NCBI RefSeq assembly: GCF_902833225.1
Contig: NZ_CADFEI010000019.1
Coordinates: forward strand, 97,788 to 161,787
From: Burkholderia sp. BCC1644
GTDB lineage: Bacteria; Pseudomonadota; Gammaproteobacteria; Burkholderiales; Burkholderiaceae
Reading direction: 5' to 3'
Length of the DNA: 64,000 nucleotides
This document shows, one piece after another, positions 53,590-62,002 of the stretch (position 1 is the stretch's first letter; the number at the start of each line of letters is the position of its first letter). Made by a program: the position numbers and the translations under genes. Under the pieces are notes generated by a model, which did not search any database, was not told the DNA's origin, and saw only the letters and a list, made by a program, of their open reading frames with translations.

Positions 53590-54195
53590 TCACGCGGCGC
53601 CGGCCGCCTTGCGCACGATCAACCGGTGTACACGCTTGCCGGACGAGGCGCTGACGACCTCGTGCTCGTCGATCACCTGCACGCCGGCGCCGAGCGCCGC
53701 ATGCATCCGCGCCGAATCCAGTGCCGTATAGAGGCGACCGCGCTCGTCGCGCAACGTGCCGTTTCCGGCCACCCGCCAGCTCAGGTACAACGTGCCGCCC
53801 GGCATCAGCAGATCGGCCAGCCGCGCGGCGGCGGCCGCCGCATCGGCCTGCTCGAGATGCATGACGACCGTTTCGCACAGCACGTTGCGAAACGCGCCGG
53901 ATGGCACGCCGGCCAGCGCCGGCAGCGTGGCGAGTTCGAAGCTCAGGTCCGGATGGTGCCGCCGCGCCTCGGCAAGCAGCGCGGCGCTCGCATCGTAGCC
54001 ACGCACGTCGAAGCCGCGCGACGCAAGCCAGGCCGTATCGCGACCCGCGCCACAACCGACGTCCGCGGTCGGCCCCGGCGAGAAATGCTGTTCGAGCAGC
54101 GCGTACATGTCGTCGGGTGCGGCCTGGTCGAGCCAGTCCTGCGCGTATTGCGCGGCATGGGCGTCGTACGCGTCGAGCGTCGGGCGATCCACCAT
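53590..54195 (-). CDS. Class I SAM-dependent methyltransferase
   Basis: A 201-residue methyltransferase. Motif I is TADVGCGAGRDTAWL (about residues 43-57), motif II ends in GYDAS, and the post-I acidic residue, motif IV-like NVLCETVVMHL and motif VI-like LMPGGTLYLSW follow. The substrate cannot be told; small-molecule methyltransferases of this size (Tellurite-resistance/TehB-like) share the pattern. GGAG stands before the ATG. No adjacent gene explains its role. Confidence 0.85.
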   Translation of the reverse strand: MVDRPTLDAYDAHAAQYAQDWLDQAAPDDMYALLEQHFSPGPTADVGCGAGRDTAWLASRGFDVRGYDASAALLAEARRHHPDLSFELATLPALAGVPSGAFRNVLCETVVMHLEQADAAAAAARLADLLMPGGTLYLSWRVAGNGTLRDERGRLYTALDSARMHAALGAGVQVIDEHEVVSASSGKRVHRLIVRKAAGAA

Positions 54196-54303
54196 GGTGA
54201 GTGCTCCGCATAGGCGTCGTATGACGCACCCCGCATCTTAGCCGTTGCGCCCGGCCTGTGGTGCCGCACGCGAGGCCCGCACCGGCGATCGTCTGAAGCC
54301 GGG

Positions 54304-55350
54304 CTAGGCGGCCCGCACGTCGCCCGTGCGTGGCGCCTGCGCGGCCAGCTCGGCCCACAGCGCGTCGCCGCGCCATGCCGGGCGCACGACCGCGCCCTCG
54401 GCGTCGTGGACGAGCGCGCACAGTCTCGCATTGACAGGCGCCGGTGCGCCGAAGCGCGCGGCCAGCCGCACGATCTCACCGTTGATCCACTCGACTTCCG
54501 TCGCGCGGCGCGCCGCAAGATCGTCGGACATCGACGAGCGCGCCAGCGGGTCGATCGCAAGCATCCGGCCGCCGAGCACACGGAAAGCCGCATCGGGCAG
54601 ATCGAGCACGGCAGGGATCCAGCCGGCCGGCAACGGCGTCAGCCGCGCCGGGCGAATCGCGGCCCGCGCCAGCCAGTGCAGCGCCTCCCGCTGGGCCAGC
54701 GCGACGCAGCGACGGTACGCGCGTTGCGCGAGTTCGTCGCGCAGCGGCAGGTTCGCGAGCGCATTGACCGCGTTGTTCAGGTTGAGCAACAGCTTCGCCC
54801 ACTGCACGGCCGGCATGTCGCGATGCAGCGCGAGCGGCAGCCCGGCGCGCGCGAATGCGCCGGCGAACGGCTGCAGCGCGGGCGACGCGTCGGCCGCGAG
54901 CGCGCCGGCCGAGCCCTGGTGAAACGCGCCGGGACCGCGCTCGATCACGTTGAACGGCACCATGCCGGCCAGCACGGTCGCTTGCGGCAGCGCGTCGCGC
55001 AGCACGTCGGCATTGTGCAGGCCGTTCTGGAAGCTGATCACGACCGTGCCGGGCCGCAGCACGCCGGCCAGCTGCGCGGCCGTGTCCCGCGTCGCGGCCG
55101 ATTTCACCGCGACCAGCACGAGCCGCGCGTCGGCCGCGGCGGCCGGAGCGGTCGCGAACGCGACATCGGCCGGCGCGAGCGTCGCGCGATAGCCGCGCTG
55201 GTCGGTCAGCGTGAGCCCGTGCAGGTGAATCGCATCGCCGATCCGCGCACGGCCGACGAGCGTCACGTGCGCGCCGCCGGCCGCGAGCCGGCCGCCGAGA
55301 TAGCAGCCGACGGCGCCTGCGCCGAACACGCAGACCGGCGCGTCAGACAT
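54304..55350 (-). CDS. 2-dehydropantoate 2-reductase (ApbA/PanE family)
   Basis: A 348-residue NADP-dependent ketopantoate-reductase-family enzyme. The nucleotide-binding motif VFGAGAVGCYLGGRLAAGG is at about residues 6-24. VKSAATRDTA and ISFQNGLHNADVL (about 100-112) are typical, and KLLLNLNNAVNAL holds the conserved Lys and Asn. It is longer than E. coli PanE (303 aa), as are many ApbA-family paralogues, so pantothenate synthesis is not certain. The ATG at 55350 overlaps the DUF962 gene by eight bases, indicating co-translation. Confidence 0.87.
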   Translation of the reverse strand: MSDAPVCVFGAGAVGCYLGGRLAAGGAHVTLVGRARIGDAIHLHGLTLTDQRGYRATLAPADVAFATAPAAAADARLVLVAVKSAATRDTAAQLAGVLRPGTVVISFQNGLHNADVLRDALPQATVLAGMVPFNVIERGPGAFHQGSAGALAADASPALQPFAGAFARAGLPLALHRDMPAVQWAKLLLNLNNAVNALANLPLRDELAQRAYRRCVALAQREALHWLARAAIRPARLTPLPAGWIPAVLDLPDAAFRVLGGRMLAIDPLARSSMSDDLAARRATEVEWINGEIVRLAARFGAPAPVNARLCALVHDAEGAVVRPAWRGDALWAELAAQAPRTGDVRAA

Positions 55351-55867
55351 GCGAGTGCGCGCCGCCGTGCACGGGGCCGGCACGCCGCTCGACTTCGCGG
55401 CGCACGTCGCCGCGCAGCCCCGCGAAGAACGCGACTTCGGCGACGACGAACAGCGGCCCGACCATCAGCCCGACCAGATCGTCGACGAACGCGGGCTTGC
55501 GTCCCTCGAACCAGTGCCCGACGAACTGCACGATCCAGCCGACGACGAACGCGCCGATGCCGGTCGCGAGCCATTGCGCCGTCGGCAGCAACGCGAGCGA
55601 CTGCGCGGCCCACAGGCCGAGCGCGAACAGCACGGTCATCACGAGCCCGAACCGCAGGTCGAGGCGCAGGTAGAACACGACGAACGCGACCGCGAGCAGC
55701 AGCGCCGGCGACAGCGCGATGCCGGCCAGCATCCCGAGCGCCGGCCGCGACAGCAGCACCTCGACCGCGAACACGATCATCGGGATGCCGACCAGATGCG
55801 TCGCGATGTTGCGCGCGTCACGGTGGTAGGCCGCATACTGCGAAAGATGGTCTTCGAGCGTCTTCAT
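55343..55867 (-). CDS. DUF962 (Mpo1-like) membrane protein
   Basis: A 174-residue membrane protein of the DUF962/YGL010w family with four hydrophobic segments. It begins with the family pattern MKTLEDHLSQYAAYHRDARN followed by HLVGIP, and later has VQFVGHWFEGRKPA with a conserved His. Eukaryotic members (yeast Mpo1) are fatty-acid alpha-dioxygenases acting on 2-hydroxy fatty acids; the conserved His residues are present, so a lipid role is possible but inferred. GGAG precedes the chosen ATG. It overlaps the PanE-like gene by eight bases and is divergent from the Crp/Fnr gene. Confidence 0.85.
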   Translation of the reverse strand: MKTLEDHLSQYAAYHRDARNIATHLVGIPMIVFAVEVLLSRPALGMLAGIALSPALLLAVAFVVFYLRLDLRFGLVMTVLFALGLWAAQSLALLPTAQWLATGIGAFVVGWIVQFVGHWFEGRKPAFVDDLVGLMVGPLFVVAEVAFFAGLRGDVRREVERRAGPVHGGAHSHV

Positions 55868-55948
55868 CGCGTCTCCTGGTCGGTTATTGAGCGCTATGAT
55901 GCGCGTCACGCCCGAGAACCTCTGTCAGCTACCCGACATCGCGTATCC

Positions 55949-56656
55949 ATGCCTGCTCCGCTCGCCCCGTACCTGCCGCAGATCGAAGCGAACCCGTGGT
56001 TCGCCGCGCTGCCGCCCGCGTTGCGCGCGGACCTGGTCGCCGGTGCGGTGCTGCGCCGCCTGCCGGCCGGCCACGCGCTGTTCCGGCGCGGCGACCCGCC
56101 GTGCGGGCTGTATGCGGTCCTGGCCGGTTCACTCACGATAGGTGCGGTCGACCCGCAGGGCAAGGAAGCGCTGCTGACGGTGGCCGAGCCCGTCACGTGG
56201 TTCGGCGAAATCGCGCTGTTCGACGGCCAGCCGCGCACCCACGACGCCATCGCGCTCGACGACGCGCTGCTGCTGCACGTCCCGCAGGCCGCGCTGCTCG
56301 CGATCCTCGATGCGACGCCGCAATACTGGCGGCAGTTCGCGCTGCTGATGGCGCAGAAGCTGCGCCTGAGCTTCCTGACCGTCGAGTCGATGAGCGTGAT
56401 GCCGGCCGCGCAACGACTCGCCGCCCGCCTGCTGATGATCGCCGACGGCTATGGCGGCATCAGCGCCGGGCGCACGCGCGTGCGGCTGTCGCAGGAAACG
56501 CTCGCGTCGATGCTGTCGATCACGCGGCAGACCACCAACCAGTTGCTGAAGGCGCTGCAGGCCGACGGCGTCGTGCGGCTGCATGTCGGCGAGATCGAGC
56601 TCGTGGATATCGACGCGCTGCGGCGCGCGAGCGGGCTGGGGGACGGTACGCGCTGA
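55949..56656 (+). CDS. Crp/Fnr-family transcriptional regulator
   Basis: A 235-residue regulator with an N-terminal cyclic-nucleotide-binding beta-barrel (about residues 20-130) and a C-terminal winged helix (about 165-225, LSQETLASMLSITRQTTNQL). The phosphate-binding cassette reads WFGEIALFDGQPRTHD, close to the nucleotide-binding form, so cAMP or c-di-GMP (as in Burkholderia Bcam1349/Clp proteins) is possible. The N-terminus has no four-cysteine FNR cluster. The ATG at 55949 is preferred because upstream frame extension would run through the divergent DUF962 gene. It is followed by chrA in the same orientation, 54 bases away, which it may regulate. Confidence 0.9.
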   Translation: MPAPLAPYLPQIEANPWFAALPPALRADLVAGAVLRRLPAGHALFRRGDPPCGLYAVLAGSLTIGAVDPQGKEALLTVAEPVTWFGEIALFDGQPRTHDAIALDDALLLHVPQAALLAILDATPQYWRQFALLMAQKLRLSFLTVESMSVMPAAQRLAARLLMIADGYGGISAGRTRVRLSQETLASMLSITRQTTNQLLKALQADGVVRLHVGEIELVDIDALRRASGLGDGTR

Positions 56657-56710
56657 GCAACGCGCACCGCGCTGTCATACGTTGCCCTGCCGCCGCCGCG
56701 TTGCGCTATC

Positions 56711-57955
56711 GTGGCGGCTCGTCTGTTCTCCCCTCGCCCCGCCTTGAATCCATCGACCGACGCCGCCCCGTCCCGCCATCCGTGGCCCGTCTTCGTCGCG
56801 TTCCTGCGGCTCGGCCTCACGTCGTTCGGCGGCCCGGTCGCGCACCTCGGCTACTTCCGCGCGGAGTTCGTCACGCGGCGCGGCTGGCTCACCGAACGCA
56901 CGTATGCGGATCTCGTCGGGCTATGCCAATTCCTGCCGGGGCCTGCGAGCAGCCAGGTCGGGATGGCAATCGGCCTCGCGCGCGCCGGCTATGCGGGCAT
57001 GTTCGCCGCGTGGCTCGGCTTCACGCTGCCGTCGGCGCTGTTGATGATGCTGTTCGCGCTCGGCATTCACGCGACGGGCGCGCCGATCGAAGCCGGCGCG
57101 CTGCACGGGCTGCGCATCGTGTCGGTCGCGGTGATCGCGCAGGCCGTCTGGGGGATGGCGCGCACACTGTGCCCCGATGCGCGCCGCGTCACGCTGATGG
57201 CCGCGGCCGCGTGCGGCGCACTGCTCGCGCCGGCCGCGTGGACGCAGATCGCGGTGATCGTCGCGGCCGGTGCGGCCGGCCTCGCACTGCTGCCGCAACC
57301 GGCACGCGACGCGCACGAACCGTTGCCGCTGCACGTGTCGCATCGCGCAGGCCTGCTGTGGCTCGCGCTGTTCGCGGCGCTGCTCGTCTCGTTGCCGTTC
57401 GCGGCCCGCGCGCTCCACTCCGATACGCTCGCCGTCGTCGATGCGTTCTTCCGCACCGGCGCGCTCGTGTTCGGCGGCGGGCACGTGGTACTGCCGCTGC
57501 TGCAGGCGGCCGTGGTCGCGCCCGGTTGGGTCGGCGATGCGACGTTCCTCGCCGGGTACGGTGTCGCGCAGGCCATGCCGGGACCGCTGTTCACGTTTTC
57601 GGCGTTCCTCGGCGCGTCGCTGCGCGACGCGCCGAACGGCTGGCTCGGCGGCACGATCGCACTGGTCGCGATCTTCGCGCCGTCGTTCCTGCTCATTGCC
57701 GGCACGGCACCGTTCTGGGAACGCCTGCGTCGCAGCACGCGCATGCAGGCCGCGCTCGCGGGCGTGAACGCGGCCGTCGTCGGACTGCTGCTCGCCGCGC
57801 TCTACCACCCGGTCTGGACCGACACGATCCTCGCACCGCGCGACCTGGCCGCCGCGCTCGTCGCCTACGTCGCGCTGGTGTTCTGGCGCGTGCCGCCCTG
57901 GGCCGTCGTGATCGCGAGCGCGGCACTCGGCTGGGGGCTCGGCCTGGCCGCCTGA
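56711..57955 (+). CDS. chrA: Chromate transporter ChrA (long-chain, two-domain)
   Basis: A 414-residue CHR-family transporter with two homologous halves, about ten hydrophobic segments, that exports chromate. N-half signatures are LGLTSFGGPVAHLGYF (about residues 36-51), the RRGWL motif and LCQFLPGPASSQVGM (about 73-87). The C-half has GALVFGGGHVVLPLLQ (about 252-267) and YGVAQAMPGPLFTFSAF (about 283-299). The frame begins with GTG at 56711; TTG at 56744 is another possible start. It may form a unit with the preceding Crp/Fnr regulator. Chromate transport as the physiological role is from family knowledge. Confidence 0.92.
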   Translation: MAARLFSPRPALNPSTDAAPSRHPWPVFVAFLRLGLTSFGGPVAHLGYFRAEFVTRRGWLTERTYADLVGLCQFLPGPASSQVGMAIGLARAGYAGMFAAWLGFTLPSALLMMLFALGIHATGAPIEAGALHGLRIVSVAVIAQAVWGMARTLCPDARRVTLMAAAACGALLAPAAWTQIAVIVAAGAAGLALLPQPARDAHEPLPLHVSHRAGLLWLALFAALLVSLPFAARALHSDTLAVVDAFFRTGALVFGGGHVVLPLLQAAVVAPGWVGDATFLAGYGVAQAMPGPLFTFSAFLGASLRDAPNGWLGGTIALVAIFAPSFLLIAGTAPFWERLRRSTRMQAALAGVNAAVVGLLLAALYHPVWTDTILAPRDLAAALVAYVALVFWRVPPWAVVIASAALGWGLGLAA

Positions 57956-57991
57956 TCCGGCAAGCGCGCCGCTTTCCCGCGCGACAAAAAC

Positions 57992-58020
57992 AAAAAAGCC
58001 CTCGTTTCGAGGGCTTTTTG
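57992..58020. terminator. Bidirectional terminator between chrA and sodB
   Basis: Stem AGCCCTCG with its complement around a TTT loop, A run on the left and T run on the right, between convergent genes. Confidence 0.93.
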
Positions 58021-58059
58021 CTGGGTGCCGCGCGCCATGGCGGCGCGCAGGGGCCGGAC

Positions 58060-58638
58060 TTACGCGAAGTTCTTCGCTGCGAAGTCCCAGTTCACGATGT
58101 TCCAGAACGCTTCGACGAACTTCGGACGTGCGTTGCGGTAGTCGATGTAGTACGCGTGTTCCCACACGTCGATCGTCAGCAGTGCCTTGTCGGCGGTCGT
58201 CAGCGGCGTCGCTGCGTTGCTCGTCGACACGATGTCGAGCGAACCGTCGGCCTTCTTCACGAGCCATGCCCAGCCCGAACCGAACGTGCCGACTGCGGCC
58301 TTCGTGAACGCTTCCTTGAATGCGTCGTACGAACCCCACTTCGCGTTGATCGCGTCGCCCAGCGCGCCCGTCGGTGCGCCGCCGCCGTTCGGCGACAGGC
58401 TGTTCCAGAAGAACGTGTGGTTCCAGATTTGCGCGGCGTTGTTGAAGATGCCGCCCGACGACTTCTTCACGATCTCTTCCAGCGACAGGTTTTCGAATTC
58501 CGTGCCCGGGATCAGATTGTTCAGGTTCGTCACATAAGCCTGATGGTGCTTGCCGTAGTGGTACTGGATCGTCTCGAGCGAGATGGTCGGCGCGAGTGCG
58601 TCTTCAGCGTACGGGAGCGGCGGGAGCGTATGAGCCAT
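58060..58638 (-). CDS. sodB: Iron superoxide dismutase
   Basis: A 192-residue Fe/Mn-type superoxide dismutase of SodB size, converting superoxide to O2 and H2O2 in the cytoplasm. Metal ligands are the His in the N-terminal HYGKHHQAYV (about residues 27-36), the His in NHTFFWNSL (about 73-81), and the Asp and His in DVWEHAYYIDYRN (about 157-169). GSGWAWLV and an AAQIWNHTFFWN pattern favour iron over manganese. xseA lies upstream in the same orientation with 227 bases between, so sodB may have its own promoter. A strong terminator follows. Confidence 0.96.
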   Translation of the reverse strand: MAHTLPPLPYAEDALAPTISLETIQYHYGKHHQAYVTNLNNLIPGTEFENLSLEEIVKKSSGGIFNNAAQIWNHTFFWNSLSPNGGGAPTGALGDAINAKWGSYDAFKEAFTKAAVGTFGSGWAWLVKKADGSLDIVSTSNAATPLTTADKALLTIDVWEHAYYIDYRNARPKFVEAFWNIVNWDFAAKNFA

Positions 58639-58865
58639 GGCGATTCCTTCGTTGAGTATGTAGGGAGGCTGTGTTGGATGCTGCCGAGCGTCCGATTGTA
58701 GGCGAGGACGAATAACCCCGCAAACTCACGGGCCATTTATCCGCAGTATGCGGAAAAGCGATGTTTGCGCATCGTCCGGCCGGACGAACCCGACGATGCG
58801 CAGCCTCCGTTCCCGCGCACGATGCGTCCGTCGCGGCAACCTCCGCTCCGCTTGCAGCGGTTACG

Positions 58866-60248
58866 TCAGATCGTATCGGTCAGGCGCGGCTGCACGTCGG
58901 CGAGCGACACGTCGGCCGAGCCTTCAGCCAGATGCACGGTCAGGCGCCGCTGCGGCTTCAGCGCGTTCGGCGCACGCACCGCGCGGCCCGTCTGCGCATC
59001 GATCAGCGCCGCATAGCCGCGCTCGAGCGTGCGCTGCGGGCTCAGCACCTCGAGCCGTGCCGCACAGGCTGACACACGCGCCGTGTCGCGCTCGTGACGG
59101 CGCTGCAACGCAACCGTGAGACGTTGCGACAGCCCCGCGAGCGCCTGGCGTGCCTGCGACGGATCGGGCCGTGCACGCTGCCAGCGCAGCTGCACGAGCG
59201 CGAAACGCGCACGCGCATCGCGCACCGGCCGTGACGCCGCCGACGCAAGCCGCACCGCGAGCTGCTCGACGTGCGTACGCTGCCGGTGCAGCCGCTCGGC
59301 CGGGCTCACGAGCCGGCGCGAAAGCCAGTCGAGCTGCTGCGCGCGCTGTTCCAGCCGGCGCGCCATGCCGCGCGCGAGCGCACGCTGGCGGTCGTCGACC
59401 TCGCGCAGCAGCAGCGCGCGCTGGGGGCTCGCGAGCTCGGCCGCGCCGGTCGGCGTAGGCGCGCGCAGGTCGGCCGCGAAGTCCGCGATCGTGAAATCGG
59501 TTTCGTGCCCGACACCGCTGACGACCGGCAATTCGCTCGCCGCGATCGCGCGCGCCAGCGCTTCGTCGTTGAACGACCACAGATCCTCGATCGAGCCGCC
59601 GCCGCGGCAGACGAGCAGCACCTCGACCTCACGACGCGCATTCGCGGCCTCGACGGCCGCAACGAGCTTCTCGGCGGAACCGGCGCCCTGCACGGGCGCC
59701 GGATAGACGATCACCGGAATGTGCGGCGCGCGGCGTGCGAGCGTGGTCAGCACGTCGCGCAGCGCGGCGGCCTGCAGCGACGTGACGATGCCGATCGCAC
59801 GCGGGTGGGCCGGCAACGGCCGCTTGCGCTCGGGGGCGAACAGGCCCTCGCCTTCGAGCTGCGCCTTCAGCCGCAGGAACGCCTCGTACAGGCGCCCCTG
59901 CCCGGTGCGCCGCACGGCCTCGACGTTGAGCTGCACTTCGCCGCGCGGCTCGTACATCGTGACGACCGCTCGCACCTCGATCCGGTCGCCTTCGCGCGGC
60001 GTAAATTCCGCGTACTGCGCACGGCCGCGGAACATCACGCAGCGCATCTGCGCCTGCTGGTCCTTGATCGAGAAATACCAGTGGCCGCTCGCGGCACGCG
60101 TGAAATTCGATACTTCGCCCGAAATCCACAACAGCGGAAACGAACGCTCGAGCATCGTCGAAATCGCGCGATTGAGCGCCGAAACGGGAATCACTTCGTC
60201 GCCGCCGCGCGTCGCGCCGGGTGCGGAAAAAGAGGAGTCGGAAGGCAT
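58866..60248 (-). CDS. xseA: Exodeoxyribonuclease VII large subunit
   Basis: A 460-residue catalytic subunit of exonuclease VII, which degrades single-stranded DNA to acid-soluble oligonucleotides. An OB-fold (about residues 18-120, with RSFPLLWISGEVSNF and SGHWYFSIKD) is followed by the XseA catalytic domain (PRAIGIVTSLQAAALRDVL and CRGGGSIEDLWSFNDE, about 145-260) and a long coiled-coil Arg/Leu-rich region (about 285-400). The small subunit xseB is not next to it. The start at 60248 is the family N-terminus; 69 further codons are open upstream but A+T-rich and not family-like. Confidence 0.95.
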   Translation of the reverse strand: MPSDSSFSAPGATRGGDEVIPVSALNRAISTMLERSFPLLWISGEVSNFTRAASGHWYFSIKDQQAQMRCVMFRGRAQYAEFTPREGDRIEVRAVVTMYEPRGEVQLNVEAVRRTGQGRLYEAFLRLKAQLEGEGLFAPERKRPLPAHPRAIGIVTSLQAAALRDVLTTLARRAPHIPVIVYPAPVQGAGSAEKLVAAVEAANARREVEVLLVCRGGGSIEDLWSFNDEALARAIAASELPVVSGVGHETDFTIADFAADLRAPTPTGAAELASPQRALLLREVDDRQRALARGMARRLEQRAQQLDWLSRRLVSPAERLHRQRTHVEQLAVRLASAASRPVRDARARFALVQLRWQRARPDPSQARQALAGLSQRLTVALQRRHERDTARVSACAARLEVLSPQRTLERGYAALIDAQTGRAVRAPNALKPQRRLTVHLAEGSADVSLADVQPRLTDTI

Positions 60249-60419
60249 GGGCGGTCGGATGAATGCTGGCGGCGACACGATAGTCCGACACGCGCTCGAC
60301 GTCCAGCGCCGGCCGCATTCGCCGTGGCACGCGGAAGGTGTCCACACTTTGGCAATCTTCCGCCTAAAACGCATTAAAACCGCTGAAAAAACCAGACGAT
60401 TCGCGATAACGCATTGATT

Positions 60420-60455
60420 TTTATAGATTTTTAAACCTTTCGAAATGATTCTCAT
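60420..60455 (-). promoter_or_regulatory. Possible promoter and Fur box upstream of xseA-sodB
   Basis: On the minus strand a -10-like TATAAA (complement of 60420-60425) lies in A+T-rich DNA. Just upstream, over the -35 position, is AAATGATTCTCAT on the plus strand at 60443-60455, which resembles half to two thirds of a Fur box. If real, iron would set expression toward xseA and sodB, or of lpxK on the other side. Confidence 0.4.
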
Positions 60456-60515
60456 CCGATTCGATGCCCACCCGGCGGGCGTTTGAGGTGATCGAGCGGG
60501 GAGTTTTTCACAGAG

Positions 60516-60524
60516 TTATCCACA
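60516..60524 (+). promoter_or_regulatory. Single DnaA-box-like TTATCCACA
   Basis: A perfect match to the TTATNCACA consensus in the xseA-lpxK divergent gap. A single box can occur by chance or regulate a flanking gene; there is no cluster of boxes, so this is not an origin. Confidence 0.5.
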
Positions 60525-60568
60525 GGCCGCCGCGATCCGTCCCCGCGGGCTGCGTCGGCCGGTCGCGC

Positions 60569-60598
60569 TTGCCGCGCCGGCGTGCGGCGCGCTAGAGT
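60569..60598 (+). promoter_or_regulatory. Sigma-70 promoter of lpxK
   Basis: TTGCCG at 60569-60574 and TAGAGT at 60593-60598 with an 18-base spacer, about 45 bases before the leader ORF TTG. Confidence 0.55.
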
Positions 60599-60648
60599 GC
60601 CGCCTTCCGCAGATCCCGCGGCATGTGCCGCCCAACGGAGAATCCGCC

Positions 60649-60702
60649 TTGACGAATCCGTCCCACGCCGCGGCGCACGACGCGCCGCGCCCGGCCCGAT
60701 GA
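60649..60702 (+). CDS. Possible 17-aa leader ORF overlapping lpxK
   Basis: A TTG-initiated ORF of 17 codons (MTNPSHAAAHDAPRPAR) with GGAG seven bases before the start. Its stop TGA overlaps the lpxK ATG as ATGA. lpxK itself has no ribosome site of its own, so this ORF may exist to couple ribosomes into lpxK. It could also be a chance frame; its His/Ala/Pro content carries no clear signal. Confidence 0.5.
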   Translation: MTNPSHAAAHDAPRPAR

Positions 60703-61727
60703 GCGCGCCCGGCGGCCCGCTCGCGCGGCTCGAAGCGCACCTGACACGCGAATGGCAGCGGCGCGGCGCGCTCGCCTGGGCGCTCACGCCGTTCGCCTGC
60801 GTGTTCGGCCTGTGCGCAGCGCTGCGACGTACCGCCTACACGCAGGGGTGGAAACAGCCGGTCGACGTCGGCGTACCCGTCGTCGTGGTCGGCAACGTGA
60901 CCGTCGGCGGCACCGGCAAGACGCCGACCGTGATCGCGCTCGTCGACGCGTTGCGCGCGGCCGGCTTCACGCCTGGCGTCGTGTCGCGCGGCTACGGCGC
61001 GAACGTGAAGGCGCCGACCGCCGTCACGCCCGCGTCGCGCGCCGGCGCCGGCGGCGACGAACCGCTGCTGATCGCCCGCCGCACCGGCGCGCCCGTGTGG
61101 GTGTGCCCCGATCGTGTCGCGGCCGCGCAGGCGCTGCGCGCCGCGCATCCGGACGTCGACGTGATCGTCAGCGACGACGGCCTGCAGCACTACCGCCTCG
61201 CGCGCACGGTCGAACTCGTCGTGTTCGACCACCGGCTCGGCGGCAACGGCTTCCTGCTGCCGGCCGGGCCGCTGCGCGAGCCGCTGTCGCGGCACCGCGA
61301 CGCGACGCTCGTCAACGATCCGTACAGCGGCGCGCTGCCGCCCTGGCCCGACACCTACGCGCTCGCGCTGACGCCGGGCGCCGCGTGGCACCTCGACCAG
61401 CCCGCGCTGCGCCGTCCGCTGTCGCAGTTCGCGAACGAGCGCGTGCTTGCCGCGGCCGGCATCGGTGCGCCGGAACGCTTCTTCGCGACGCTGCGCGCGG
61501 CCGGTCTCGCGCCGGCGACGCGCGCGCTGCCCGACCACTACGCATTCGCCGACAATCCATTCGTCGACGATGCCGTCGACGCAATCCTGATCACAGAGAA
61601 GGATGCAGTAAAATTGGGCGCTTCCTGGCGCGACGCTCGACTGTGGGTGGTCCCCGTCGAAGCCGCGCTCGACCCTCGCCTCATTGCCCTCGTTGTGGAG
61701 AAACTCCGTGGACGCTCGCCTGCTTGA
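60699..61727 (+). CDS. lpxK: Tetraacyldisaccharide 4'-kinase
   Basis: A 342-residue lipid A 4'-kinase, phosphorylating the disaccharide 4' position. The family Walker A GNVTVGGTGKTPTVIAL is at about residues 65-81, with an N-terminal membrane-anchoring helix (about 25-40). SRGYGANVKAP, VIVSDDGLQHYRLART (about 155-170) and ILITEKDAVKLG (about 297-308) are LpxK signatures. The start MSAPGG at 60699 is chosen as it overlaps the upstream leader ORF; 39 more codons are open. It overlaps ycaR by 20 bases at its end, the lpxK-ycaR-kdsB order of lipopolysaccharide core genes. Confidence 0.94.
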   Translation: MSAPGGPLARLEAHLTREWQRRGALAWALTPFACVFGLCAALRRTAYTQGWKQPVDVGVPVVVVGNVTVGGTGKTPTVIALVDALRAAGFTPGVVSRGYGANVKAPTAVTPASRAGAGGDEPLLIARRTGAPVWVCPDRVAAAQALRAAHPDVDVIVSDDGLQHYRLARTVELVVFDHRLGGNGFLLPAGPLREPLSRHRDATLVNDPYSGALPPWPDTYALALTPGAAWHLDQPALRRPLSQFANERVLAAAGIGAPERFFATLRAAGLAPATRALPDHYAFADNPFVDDAVDAILITEKDAVKLGASWRDARLWVVPVEAALDPRLIALVVEKLRGRSPA

Positions 61728-61902
61728 AATCATTGTGTGCCCTATCTGCAAAGGCCCGCTCCACTACGACCGCGCCGCGCAGGAGCTGATCTGCAACGCG
61801 GACAAGCTCGCCTACCCGATCCGCGACGGCATCCCCGTGATGCTCGTCGACGAAGCGCGCCAGACCGTCGAAGGCACGCCGGTCGATCCGGCCGGCCGCT
61901 AA
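61708..61902 (+). CDS. ycaR: Trm112/YcaR-family small zinc-like protein
   Basis: A 64-residue protein. It begins with GTG (VDARLLEIIVCPICKGPLHY) with GGAG seven bases upstream, and holds one CPIC motif plus a later Cys (ELICNADKLAYPIRDGIPVML). The CxxC-C pattern is the Trm112/YcaR fold; bacterial members have an unclear role and always sit between lpxK and kdsB. It overlaps the lpxK end by 20 bases. The 100-base gap to kdsB holds a G+C palindrome without a T tail. Confidence 0.93.
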   Translation: MDARLLEIIVCPICKGPLHYDRAAQELICNADKLAYPIRDGIPVMLVDEARQTVEGTPVDPAGR

Positions 61903-62002
61903 GCCGCCCGACAGCGCCCCGGCCTCGGCCGGGGTACCGAACCCTGCCGGCCGACCGGCTCCGGACGCGCCGCGCGCCCGCTCCCCTCACCGCCCATCCC
62001 CG

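Noticed and set aside
60249..60455. Longer N-terminus of xseA (69 extra codons)
   Set aside because: This stretch is A+T-rich, holds promoter-like signals and the extra residues do not fit XseA; the family N-terminus begins at 60248.
60516..60524. Replication origin
   Set aside because: Only one DnaA box, no A+T-rich unwinding element with clustered boxes and no dnaA-dnaN or parAB genes nearby.
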